This document shows positions 44,553 through 54,161 of a DNA stretch of 64,000 nucleotides, one piece after another. Source of the DNA: Desulfobaculum xiamenense. GTDB taxonomy: Bacteria; Desulfobacterota; Desulfovibrionia; Desulfovibrionales; Desulfovibrionaceae. A program made the position numbers and the translations under genes. Every line of letters starts with the position of its first letter. Positions within the stretch are counted from its first letter, which is position 1. Where the stretch lies: the NCBI RefSeq assembly GCF_011927665.1, contig NZ_JAATJA010000001.1, forward strand, positions 1,407,019-1,471,018. The letters are read 5' to 3'. The notes beneath the pieces are model-generated. The model was not told the origin of the DNA. It saw only the letters and a program-made list of their open reading frames with translations, and ran no database searches.

Positions 44553-44924
44553 ATGCACAAGCTCGATGCATCCATTGACGCGCCACCGATTCTCGAACGA
44601 GAGGCAACACTCCGGCGTCTGCGGGGCGACCGCGAGTTTCTCGCTTCGCTCTATGAAATCTTCCTCGAAGACATGCCGCGCCGCGCACGAGAACTCCGCG
44701 AAGCCACCCGCACACGCGACTTCTCTGGCATGAGCCGCTCCGCCCACTCCCTGCGCGGAGCCGCAGCCACGGTGGGCGCACTCGCCCTGCGCCAGCATGC
44801 CGAGAATCTCGAACGTTCACTGCGCGAAGGCGGCATCGATGCGGCGCTCCCCCTGGTGCACGACGTCCTCGCCATGAGCGACACCACCCTCGAATCCATT
44901 GCAAAGGCGCTTGCCCTGCGCTAG
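44553..44924 (+). CDS. Stand-alone Hpt domain protein
   Basis: 123 residues, mostly one histidine phosphotransfer domain: MSRSAHSLRGAAATVGALALR with phosphoacceptor His65. The start is ATG 44553 with GGAG eight bases upstream. It should relay phosphoryl groups between a hybrid kinase and a response regulator. The likely kinases in this window are the REC-PAS protein or the HisKA_2 kinase, but neither is adjacent. A single-cluster ferredoxin gene follows 54 bases on. Confidence 0.9.
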   Translation: MHKLDASIDAPPILEREATLRRLRGDREFLASLYEIFLEDMPRRARELREATRTRDFSGMSRSAHSLRGAAATVGALALRQHAENLERSLREGGIDAALPLVHDVLAMSDTTLESIAKALALR

Positions 44925-44978
44925 ACGTCCCCCACGGCGAAAAGCGCCGCACAACACGCAACGCAAACGGATTCCGCC

Positions 44979-45221
44979 ATGAACGACATCAAGGAACTCT
45001 CCATCAACCGGGTCGCATGCTCCAAATGCATGGGCTGCGTGGAAATGTGCCCGGAAATCTTCGCATGGAACGAGCACGATGAGGAAATCGTCCTGCGCAG
45101 GCAGTGCGTCACGCAGAACGAGGTTTCGGAAGCCATGGCCCTGTGCCCGCGCGACTGCATCGAGCTCTCGGACCCCTCGGCCGACTCGCCCTGCCTCCTG
45201 CCCGACCCGACCAACGACTGA
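44979..45221 (+). CDS. Single-cluster [4Fe-4S] ferredoxin
   Basis: 80 residues. The motif is CSKCMGCVEMC, with the fourth ligand in LCPRDC. This is the short one-cluster type, with low-potential electron transfer in the cytoplasm as its expected job. ATG at 44979 with a plausible upstream ribosome site. It ends at a bidirectional terminator. Confidence 0.9.
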   Translation: MNDIKELSINRVACSKCMGCVEMCPEIFAWNEHDEEIVLRRQCVTQNEVSEAMALCPRDCIELSDPSADSPCLLPDPTND

Positions 45222-45234
45222 TCCGGCTCCACCA

Positions 45235-45279
45235 ACGCGAAAGCCCCCGACCATCACATGATGATCGGGGGCTTTCGCG
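45235..45279. terminator. Bidirectional terminator
   Basis: Perfect inverted repeat with arms CGCGAAAGCCCCCGA and complement, around an ATGATG-like loop. It lies between the ferredoxin gene and a convergent gene. Confidence 0.9.
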
Positions 45280-45308
45280 TTGCGCTCCACTCGTCGCACC
45301 GTCGTCCG

Positions 45309-45896
45309 CTACGTGGCGTCGCCATCGCCTCCGCGCGGCGGAGTCGGCTTCGGCGTGCAGGTGTGACAACAACTGCCGTAGATGAATTCACTATAGGCGT
45401 AGAGGATACGGCGCTCGCGCTCCAGATGGGCTTCGTCGAGTTCCCGCGCGGGATGCTCGCGCACCAGTGCGGGCAACGCATCGTACCGCGCAATGGCACG
45501 GACGCCCGTCTCGATGACCGTGCCGCCATGGGACTCGATCAGCAGTGCTTCGCGGGTGTCGGTCACGACTGCGAGGGGGACCGCGCCCCCCGGATACAGC
45601 CGCGCCGCGGCAACGACCTCGCGCTCGTAACTGCCGGGCTGGCCGGGCACGAAAAACACGAGCATGAGCGGACGATCTGCCTCGTCATGGACCACGATGT
45701 CCACGACTCGGCAATAGGGAGTGCCATCCACGGAAAACTCGATGCCGACCTTGGCCCCGAGACGCTCACGCGGGTAGCCGAGTTCCTCGACGAGCATGCG
45801 GGCCATGGCCTGCCGGAATTCCTCGTACGAGGTTTCCTCGACATTCTCGCCCGAGAGATAGTCCCTCACCACCCGTCCGAGGCTCGTCTCATGCAT
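45309..45896 (-). CDS. HsdR_N-like protein, degenerate nuclease
   Basis: 195 residues, ATG 45896 with GGAGG five bases upstream. Residues ~25-90 follow the type I restriction N-terminal (HSDR_N_2) PD-(D/E)XK pattern: E-L-G-Y-P, then R-V-V-D66-I-V-V. The catalytic E-x-K strand reads L-V-F-F-V instead of L-V-E-x-K, so nuclease activity is lost. No restriction or methylase genes are nearby. It may bind DNA or another ligand. The C-terminus has C-C-H-T-C near the end. Confidence 0.7.
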   Translation of the reverse strand: MHETSLGRVVRDYLSGENVEETSYEEFRQAMARMLVEELGYPRERLGAKVGIEFSVDGTPYCRVVDIVVHDEADRPLMLVFFVPGQPGSYEREVVAAARLYPGGAVPLAVVTDTREALLIESHGGTVIETGVRAIARYDALPALVREHPARELDEAHLERERRILYAYSEFIYGSCCHTCTPKPTPPRGGDGDAT

Positions 45897-45932
45897 GCCA
45901 GCCTCCGATAGCGCGCCCCCGTGTCCGCGAAA

Positions 45933-46598
45933 CTACGAACGCTGTATGCGCGCGGCGTCGCCGGGCATGACGCCACACGTCACGTCGGACGCGACGCCGG
46001 GCATGGCACCGGGCTTGCCAAGTTCCGCCCACGAGATAAGCCGCTCCTGATTTTCGTTGTCCTTCATGGCCTTGTGCAGGCGGGAGAACAGCGGCAAATG
46101 CGGACGAGCCTTGGCGAAGGCCACGCGCGCCACTATGTAGAGCGGGATGAAAAAGAAGCTATTGCCGACGGTATCGCCCACCGCGGGCACCGTGAAGGGC
46201 AGCGGGAATTCCACCTCCGAAAAGCGGAAGCTCATCCACCCGAGCACAAAGGGCACGGGCCACAGGCTAGAGGCGAACAGCGCGATATGCGAAAAGAAAT
46301 TCCGACCGAAGGCCTCGTTCGCCAGCGAGTTGCAAGCCTTGTAGCTCGCCTTGTCCTTCATGCCGATGGCCTGAACGGACAGGTTGTGCTGATGGACCAT
46401 CTCCATGTTGATGGCCGCGAAGTGCCGGCGGTTGAGGTGATAGGCTCCGGCGAGCGACAACTCGCCCACGACCGTACATCCGATCACCAGCAGGACCATG
46501 CCCATGAAATAGGCCACCAGCGGATCAACGGGCAACCGGAACAGCACGATGAGCACCGGGTCGAAAAGGTAGTTCAGCCTCTGGAAGGATTCTATCAC
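45933..46598 (-). CDS. Membrane protein, unknown (possible EMC3/DUF106-like)
   Basis: 221 residues from a GTG at 46598 with GAGG upstream. Helices lie at ~25-50, ~105-125 and ~140-160, with a long polar segment (NRRHFAAINMEMVHQHN ... KASYKACNSL) between the first two. This layout recalls the YidC/EMC3-like DUF106 fold, but the match is weak. The C-terminal ~35 residues are unlike the rest. A terminator separates it from the TauE-type gene. Confidence 0.6.
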   Translation of the reverse strand: MIESFQRLNYLFDPVLIVLFRLPVDPLVAYFMGMVLLVIGCTVVGELSLAGAYHLNRRHFAAINMEMVHQHNLSVQAIGMKDKASYKACNSLANEAFGRNFFSHIALFASSLWPVPFVLGWMSFRFSEVEFPLPFTVPAVGDTVGNSFFFIPLYIVARVAFAKARPHLPLFSRLHKAMKDNENQERLISWAELGKPGAMPGVASDVTCGVMPGDAARIQRS

Positions 46599-46693
46599 GT
46601 CATTTCCTCTGCGGTGCCGCGACGTCCGCGCCGCGAGGGGCGGAATTCGACACCATGCGGGCAGTGTTCTGCGCAGGCAGTCCCTGCCGCTGT

Positions 46694-46728
46694 TGAAAAG
46701 GGCCAGCCGGGGAGGTCCGGCCGGCCCT
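46694..46728 (-). terminator. Rho-independent terminator
   Basis: GGGCCAGCCGG and CCGGCCGGCCC arms with a short loop. On the minus strand TTTTC follows. It ends the ferredoxin/TauE operon. Confidence 0.8.
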
Positions 46729-46756
46729 GCATTACGTCATTATGCCTGCGCGTTCC

Positions 46757-47893
46757 TTAGAACGGGGGCAGCAGGCTGTAGCCGAGGAAGCCCTGCGAGC
46801 TGTAGCGCACGCCCACGTACACGGCCAGCACGATGAAGAGGCGCTTCAGCCAGATGTCGGGGATGTACTTGGAGGTACGCGGTCCGATGGTGGAGCCGAT
46901 GACGATGCCGACAAGCTCGGCGCCGATGAGGCCCCATTCCACGGAGGTGCCCTTGAGGAGCATGTAGGAAGCGATGGAGTTGACCATGCCCACGAAGACG
47001 GCCATGGCGGAGGTGCCTGCCACGAGGTACATGGGCAGACCGGCCACGGAGGTCAGGAAGGGCACGAGCAGGAAGCCGCCGCCAACGCCGAGGAAGGACG
47101 CCAGCGCCGCGATGACGAAGCCACCGCAGATCGGAACCAGCGGATTGAAGTGGAACTCCACGCCGAAGAAGGTGAACTCGCAGCGGGTGGGGGTGAAGGT
47201 CTTCACCTTGACGCCCTGCGCTTCCATGTCCACGTTGCCGGACTTCACGCTGGCCTCGAAGGCCTTGGCGGCAGCCTTGGCTTCCTTCTTCTTGTTCTGC
47301 GCCTTGGGCGTGGTCTCGTAGAAGAGGTAGCAGCCAAGGAAGAGCACGAACAGGCCGAAGTAGCCGAGGTAGGCCTTCAGGCTGATCTTACCCGCGGTCA
47401 GCCACGGCACCAGCCAGGAACCGGCCACGGAACCGATGGCCAGGGCGAGGCCCAGCGGAGCCACCAGACGTCCGGCGCGGTAGTAGTTGAAGGTCGACAG
47501 CGCGGCGGAGCAGCCCACAAGCCACTGGTTGGACACGCGGATGGAGTCGGTCACGACCTTGTTGAGGGCCATCTGCTTGCCAAGGCCCTTGGCGTAGTCG
47601 CCGAGGCCGTAGATGGTGATATGGCCCACACCGGCCATGATGCCGCCGAACGCGCCGACGGTGGAGAAGATCCAGCCCACCCAGATCGCCCATACCAGAC
47701 CGACCAGAACGTTCAGATCCGGCGCGCCGGGAATGCCGAGGTATCCGGCCGGGGCAGTGGGATCGATTTTCTGGGCCTCGATGGCCTGGGCAACGGCGTC
47801 GGAGAGCCTATCGGCCCACGCCGCCTCCTGCGTGCAGAGCACCACGGCCACCGCAAAGAGCGCCAGCAGTGCAGGGTTCATCTTAAATTTCAC
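46757..47893 (-). CDS. TauE/SafE-family sulfite exporter-like permease
   Basis: 378 residues starting at a GTG (GGAGGG seven bases before). A signal-type helix is followed by ~8 membrane helices in two halves separated by a charged cytosolic linker (~205-225, KKKEAKAAAKAFEASVKSG). TauE signature segments are IWVGWIFSTVGAFGGIMAGVGH and FLGVGGGFLLVPFLT. In sulfate reducers such proteins are thought to export sulfite or other sulfur anions. The ferredoxin gene upstream (40-base gap) is in the same operon. Confidence 0.87.
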   Translation of the reverse strand: MKFKMNPALLALFAVAVVLCTQEAAWADRLSDAVAQAIEAQKIDPTAPAGYLGIPGAPDLNVLVGLVWAIWVGWIFSTVGAFGGIMAGVGHITIYGLGDYAKGLGKQMALNKVVTDSIRVSNQWLVGCSAALSTFNYYRAGRLVAPLGLALAIGSVAGSWLVPWLTAGKISLKAYLGYFGLFVLFLGCYLFYETTPKAQNKKKEAKAAAKAFEASVKSGNVDMEAQGVKVKTFTPTRCEFTFFGVEFHFNPLVPICGGFVIAALASFLGVGGGFLLVPFLTSVAGLPMYLVAGTSAMAVFVGMVNSIASYMLLKGTSVEWGLIGAELVGIVIGSTIGPRTSKYIPDIWLKRLFIVLAVYVGVRYSSQGFLGYSLLPPF

Positions 47894-47932
47894 AGTGCCA
47901 CCCTCCTTGAAGGTTTACGAAATAACAGCCAC

Positions 47933-48442
47933 CTAGCGCAATGCGCGCTTGAGTAGCATCTTTTGTCCGTGCCGCTCCCGCGTCGTGCGGGACGTCTCGT
48001 TGGGCGACACGAACTCCAGCGCATGCGTCGTGCATGCCGTCACACAGGCGGGCTTGAGGCCCCGGTCGATCCTGTCCATGCAGAGATCGCACTTCATGAC
48101 CTTGCCCGCCGTCTCGTCCCACTGGGGGATGTTCCAGGGACAGGCGATGATGCACGCCTTGCAGCCGACGCACAGCTCCTGATCGACATACACGATGCCG
48201 TCCTCCCGCCGCTTCATGGCCTCGGTGGGGCATGCCGCCACACACCATGGCTGTTCGCAGTGGAAGCATGGCATGAACAGATTCATGATCTTCGGACGCC
48301 CCGCCCTTTCAAGCGGGCCGACCGTCACCATCTGCCCCAGGCGTGCCCCCGGTGGCACCAGATTCTTCTGCTTGCAGTGCACTTCGCACGCGTTGCAGCT
48401 GATGCACCGATCCTGGTTGGTCTTGATCATGTACTTGCTCAC
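47933..48442 (-). CDS. Four-cluster 4Fe-4S protein (DmsB/NrfC-like)
   Basis: 169 residues from a GTG with GGAGG eight bases upstream. Cysteine groups are CISCNACEVHC, CFHCEQPWCVAACP, CVGCKACIIACP and CDLCMDR...ACVTACT, a typical four-cluster electron-transfer subunit without Tat signal. No molybdoenzyme subunit is adjacent; the co-operonic gene is the TauE-type permease. A perfect TGTGA-N6-TCACA palindrome lies 156 bases before its start. Confidence 0.92.
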   Translation of the reverse strand: MSKYMIKTNQDRCISCNACEVHCKQKNLVPPGARLGQMVTVGPLERAGRPKIMNLFMPCFHCEQPWCVAACPTEAMKRREDGIVYVDQELCVGCKACIIACPWNIPQWDETAGKVMKCDLCMDRIDRGLKPACVTACTTHALEFVSPNETSRTTRERHGQKMLLKRALR

Positions 48443-48933
48443 TGCGCATTCCTCCCGTCTCTGGTAAAAGAACCGAAGACAATCATGTGCGATCCGCGAC
48501 GTCGTCCCGAGCGTCCCCGCGCCGACGTTTTGGCGTTCGCATGACTTTATCCGTTTAAATCAGTTGGAGAAGACACCGTCAATCGACCCCGCACAATATG
48601 TGATTTCTTTCACATGAAATACAAAAGGCTTTACGGCTTTTGCCTCCCCCTCCCTGCCGTCCGCCTGCCGACGACAGAAGGCCGACAACCCCATTCTATA
48701 CTATTTCCCTGACCAACATTCAGCACTTTTCGCTCGGAACCCCGAAAAAGGTACACCTTGCGGGGCACGGCGAAGCATCCCGCTCCCCGCTCCTCCCCAC
48801 GTCCGCGACAGACCGGAGCGTTCCGACACGCCTCCACGCCCTTCGAAAGGCACCGACCTTCGTGAATTTTCACGCACCATTGAGGTGCTCCGCATCGGTC
48901 CACAGCACACCGATGCCGTCCCATGCCGCTCTC
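48443..48933. other. Upstream region of ferredoxin/TauE operon
   Basis: About 490 bases without a convincing gene, AT-rich around 48540-48650. It must contain the promoter of the minus-strand operon, and holds the CRP-type site at 48598-48615. Small open frames here have no ribosome sites. Confidence 0.5.
48598..48615. promoter_or_regulatory. CRP/FNR-family palindrome
   Basis: ATGTGA-TTTCTT-TCACAT, a perfect 6-base inverted repeat matching the CRP consensus TGTGA-N6-TCACA, located 156 bases upstream of the ferredoxin start codon. The regulator is inferred to be a CRP-family protein. Confidence 0.65.
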
Positions 48934-48965
48934 ACAAAGAAAGGGCCGGCCCACAGGACCGGCCC
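48934..48965 (-). terminator. Terminator of the nuo operon
   Basis: GGGCCGG/CCGGCCC arms. On the minus strand it is followed by TTTCTTTG. It lies just beyond the nuoN stop. Confidence 0.8.
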
Positions 48966-48991
48966 TCGACGGGTGTCCAGCCCGTCACCCC

Positions 48992-50422
48992 CTAGCGCAT
49001 AAGCTGACGGCCTGCTGCGGCCGCCATCTCGAAAACGGGACCCGGCACGGCGCCCAGCAGCAGAATCGCCGCCGCAAGCACCGTTCCCCACACCCGGTTC
49101 ATGATGCCGACATCCACGGGCCGCAGCCGCGAGGCATCCTCCGGCTCCACCGTGTAGGCGTGACGCACCAGACCGAGATAGTAGTAGATGGCGATGGCCG
49201 TATTGACTGCGGCCACGATGACGAACCAGTTGTAGCCGTGATTCCACGCGCTGGTCAGCAGGAAGAACTTGCCGATGAATCCGGCGGTGGGCGGCAGGCC
49301 AACAAGAGCGAAGGCCGCCACGGCGAGGACCAGCGCCATGTAGGGCGAACGCCGATACAGGCCGTTCAGGTCGTCCAGAGAGACGTTTCGCCCGTTCTCG
49401 GCGGTCTTGCAGATCACCCAGAAGCAGGTGAGGTTCATCAGGATGTAGACGAGGCTGTAGAACGCCGCAGCCGCGAGGCCGTCCGCCGTCCCGGCGACAA
49501 GGCCAAGCATCACGTAGCCCGCGTGCGACACGCTGGAGTAGCCCAGCATGCGCTTCACGTCACGCTGGGCCAGTGCCGCGAGGTTGCCGATGGTCATGGA
49601 CGCCGCACCGAGCACGGCGAAGATCATGGTCACCTCCATGCCGGGCTTGAGCAGCGCTGCCAGCCGCACCAACACCACCACGGCACCGAGCTTGGGCAGC
49701 GTGGCCACGTAGGCCGCCGTCTCGTTGCTTGCGCCCTCGTACACGTCCGGACACCAGAAGTGGAACGGGAACAGCGCCAGCTTGTAGAACATGCCCGCGA
49801 GGAACATGGACAACCCGACGACGCCCATGGGATTTCCGGCCCACGACCAGTCGGCCTGCGCGAGGTCGGCGAGGTAGCTCGAATGCTGCCCGGCGAGGAT
49901 GTAGGACAAACCGTAGAGCGAAATGGCCGTAGCCACCGCGCCGAACAGGATGTACTTGATGCCCGCCTCCGCCGCCGAGCGCTCCGAGGCCCGCACGGGG
50001 ATGATGGCGTACAGCGCATAGGACGAGATTTCGAGAGCCACGTAAATGGTGATCAACTCGGCTGCCGAGGCGAGGAACATGAGTCCGAGGGCGGAGAAGG
50101 CAAGGAACATGAAGTAGTCACTCTGCTTGTCCTGCTCCAGCGTAACCTGCCGTGTGGCGTTGAGCGTGCCGATGAAGAAGCCCACCGCCACGGCGAGCTT
50201 GAAGAACTGGGACATCATGTCCACTCGATACGCGCCATGGAAGAGCATCCCCTCGGCCCCCATGCTGGCGAGGGACACCGCGATGCCGACGGCCGCGCCC
50301 CACGGCACCCACGAGGCGTCGTTGCGCAGTGTCGGATGACGGCTGATGCTCAGGGCGAACAGCACGACGAGCAGCACTATCTGATACAGTTCCGGCAGAA
50401 ACAGATCGGGGCGGATGGGCAC
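48992..50422 (-). CDS. nuoN: Complex I subunit N
   Basis: 476 residues from a GTG at 50422 (AGGAG upstream), with ~14 membrane helices. Antiporter-like module motifs include FKLALFPFHFWCPDVYEGAS and Lys-containing helices. It is the proton-pumping subunit at the membrane-arm end of the quinone-proximal side. Last gene of the operon, with the terminator beyond it. It lies 74 bases after nuoM. Confidence 0.95.
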   Translation of the reverse strand: MPIRPDLFLPELYQIVLLVVLFALSISRHPTLRNDASWVPWGAAVGIAVSLASMGAEGMLFHGAYRVDMMSQFFKLAVAVGFFIGTLNATRQVTLEQDKQSDYFMFLAFSALGLMFLASAAELITIYVALEISSYALYAIIPVRASERSAAEAGIKYILFGAVATAISLYGLSYILAGQHSSYLADLAQADWSWAGNPMGVVGLSMFLAGMFYKLALFPFHFWCPDVYEGASNETAAYVATLPKLGAVVVLVRLAALLKPGMEVTMIFAVLGAASMTIGNLAALAQRDVKRMLGYSSVSHAGYVMLGLVAGTADGLAAAAFYSLVYILMNLTCFWVICKTAENGRNVSLDDLNGLYRRSPYMALVLAVAAFALVGLPPTAGFIGKFFLLTSAWNHGYNWFVIVAAVNTAIAIYYYLGLVRHAYTVEPEDASRLRPVDVGIMNRVWGTVLAAAILLLGAVPGPVFEMAAAAGRQLMR

Positions 50423-50496
50423 TGGCTTTTCTCCTGTTTGCGGATACTGCGGCCCCACCCTGCTGGCAGGGCCGCGTCATGGCAAACGCCTGTCGT

Positions 50497-52038
<1,542 letters not shown>

Positions 52039-52063
52039 ACGTGTCCGCTCCGTTTCTTGGGGC

Positions 52064-53908
52064 CTAGGCCCAGAACCAGACCACGGCGAAGATGCCGAGG
52101 CCCAACAGTGCAGCAAGGGCCAGATAGTCCTGCAATCGTCCCGTCTGCGCCTTGGCCGTGGTGCGCCCTATGCCGCGCACGGTGTAGGCGGTGCCGTCCA
52201 CCACGCCGTCGATGGCCTTCACGTCGAACCAGCCAGCGCTCGCGGCGAAGGCCATCAGTCCGCGCAGGCCGATCGCCCGGTAGACATTGGTCCACAGGCC
52301 GTCAATGGCGGCCAGCGGAATGCAGATCACCCACATCACGAGCTTCCCGGCAAGGCGGTACACCCAGTCGAAATCGAGATTGCGCGAGGGGTGAGGCTTG
52401 ATGATGTTGCGCATGAGGTAGAAGCCAAGACCGGTGAAGCCGAGCAGCATGAAGGCCTGCAACAGGTTCCACGCGGTGTAGGGCACATAGCCCACGTCGA
52501 AGGCGGCCAGCGTATGCGCCACCTCGGGAATGCCGTGCCCGTGCCCGCCGGTCAGCGGGAAGGGAAGCAGCCTGTAGAGCATCTCAGGGTACACGCCCAT
52601 GAGGAAGCACAGCGTGCCGCCGCCGAACATGGCGATGTACATGTTGATCGGAATGGGCTTGAGCACGCGGGTCTTGTCCTCGGGCTTGCCGCCCCAGAAG
52701 GCGAAGTACGGCAGCTTGATGCCCACCGAGAGGAACGTACCCACGGCGGCCACCTCCATGCCCAGCGCCAGCCATGTGTGGTGCGCCTCGGCCGCTCCGG
52801 CGATGGTCATGGTCTTGGACACGAAGCCGTTGAAGAACGGCATGCCCGAGATCGACAGCCCCGCCACCACGTAGCAGATCATGACCAGCGGCATGCGCGA
52901 GGCCAGCCCGCCCAGTTCGGAGAGCTTGGCCGTGCCCGTGGCGTAGAGAATGGTGCCCGCACTCATGAACAGCAGGCCCTTGTACAGGATGTGGGCATAG
53001 GCGTGGGCGCACGCGCCGTTCATGGTCATGGCGGTGCCGATGCCGATGCCCGCGACCATGTACCCCACCTGCGAGACGATGTGGTAGGACAGGATGCGCC
53101 GGGCGTTGTTCTCGATGGTCGCGTAGAAGACGCCGTAGAGCGTCATCACCACGCCCATCACCGCGAGGATCTCCCACGAGGCGAAGGCCCGCGCCAGCAC
53201 GTACACCGCCGTCTTCGTGGTGTAGGCGCTCATGAACACGGAGCCGGTCACCGTGCCTTCGGGATAGGCGTCGGGCAGCCATGCGTGCAGAGGCACCACG
53301 GCGGCGTTGACGCAGAATCCGAGCAGGATCAGCCAGTCATAATACTTGGCCGCGGACGGATCGATGTGCGTGAAGGCGAAGGTGCCGATGTCGCCGTAGC
53401 GCAAAAGCAGCCCCGCCAGCAGGAACAGCCCGCCCAGCGTGTGGAACAGGAAGTACCGGAAACCCGCCCGGGTGGAGGTGTCCGTATTGTTGAGCCAGAC
53501 GAGGAAGGTCGAGGCCACGGACATGATTTCCCAGAACAGGAACAGGGTCAGATAGTCGCCCGCGAACACGCAGCCGAACGCGCCGCCCACGTACGAGGCC
53601 GCCGCGATGTGCTGGTACTTCTCCTTCAGGTGCAAAGCGAAGGTGAAGCCCAGAAGCGCCTGCACCGCGAACACGTGCGCAAACACCACCGAGAGCTTGT
53701 CCACGCGCCCAAGCACCAGCGGCTCGTCGCCCCACAGGTAGTGGATGGGCATGAACTCGCCCGGCGTCATCATCAGCACGCTGGCGATAGCCAGCACGGG
53801 CGCGGCGATAAGCATCCACTTCCAGCCCTTGCGGGGCCACACCGGGAGTAGCGCCGCAACGCCGAAGAACCAGATCGCCGGATGCAGGAAGCTACTCGTC
53901 TCTGTCAT
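52064..53908 (-). CDS. MrpD-type antiporter-like subunit of the Nuo complex
   Basis: 614 residues, 14+ helices and a long C-terminal extension with an amphipathic segment. The key motif is VPLHAWLPDAYPEGTVTGSV followed by TTKTAVYV, the MrpD/antiporter layout rather than NuoL (A-P-T-P-V-S-A). This is a fourth antiporter-like subunit in the cluster. It overlaps the small membrane-protein gene by 17 bases and is 25 bases from nuoM. Canonical complex I has three such subunits, so an extra ion path is possible. Confidence 0.88.
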   Translation of the reverse strand: MTETSSFLHPAIWFFGVAALLPVWPRKGWKWMLIAAPVLAIASVLMMTPGEFMPIHYLWGDEPLVLGRVDKLSVVFAHVFAVQALLGFTFALHLKEKYQHIAAASYVGGAFGCVFAGDYLTLFLFWEIMSVASTFLVWLNNTDTSTRAGFRYFLFHTLGGLFLLAGLLLRYGDIGTFAFTHIDPSAAKYYDWLILLGFCVNAAVVPLHAWLPDAYPEGTVTGSVFMSAYTTKTAVYVLARAFASWEILAVMGVVMTLYGVFYATIENNARRILSYHIVSQVGYMVAGIGIGTAMTMNGACAHAYAHILYKGLLFMSAGTILYATGTAKLSELGGLASRMPLVMICYVVAGLSISGMPFFNGFVSKTMTIAGAAEAHHTWLALGMEVAAVGTFLSVGIKLPYFAFWGGKPEDKTRVLKPIPINMYIAMFGGGTLCFLMGVYPEMLYRLLPFPLTGGHGHGIPEVAHTLAAFDVGYVPYTAWNLLQAFMLLGFTGLGFYLMRNIIKPHPSRNLDFDWVYRLAGKLVMWVICIPLAAIDGLWTNVYRAIGLRGLMAFAASAGWFDVKAIDGVVDGTAYTVRGIGRTTAKAQTGRLQDYLALAALLGLGIFAVVWFWA

Positions 53909-54158
53909 AGTAGTCCTCGGGCTTGCCTAAGATTGGGAAGACGATCTTCTTGAGGATAACGGTCATCACCACCGCGAAGCCGCAGCCGAACGCCGCCCAG
54001 AAGCCGGGATAGGCGTCCAGGCCGAAATGCGGCTCGTGCGGGTGGATGAACACGTTGAGGGCGACGAGAATGCCGAGCACCACGAACAGTGCCTTCTTCC
54101 ACGCCGCAGCGCGCAGCCTCTGCCAGGACAGCCAGTTGCCTATGCGTTCCCCGAGCAT
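53892..54158 (-). CDS. Small membrane protein in nuo operon
   Basis: 88 residues with two hydrophobic helices (~22-40 and ~56-75), a conserved-looking W-x-A-F-G-C-G-F-A and an acidic KPEDYYDRDE tail. No canonical Nuo counterpart. It sits between the two antiporter-like genes, three bases after one and overlapping the other by 17, so it is part of the operon and probably a structural subunit of the membrane arm. Confidence 0.75.
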   Translation of the reverse strand: MLGERIGNWLSWQRLRAAAWKKALFVVLGILVALNVFIHPHEPHFGLDAYPGFWAAFGCGFAVVMTVILKKIVFPILGKPEDYYDRDE

Positions 54159-54161
54159 GGG

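Noticed and set aside
46742-47956. 404-codon plus-strand ORF opposite TauE-like gene
   Set aside because: Arg/His/Gly-rich shadow; the minus strand encodes a typical TauE protein with a good ribosome site.
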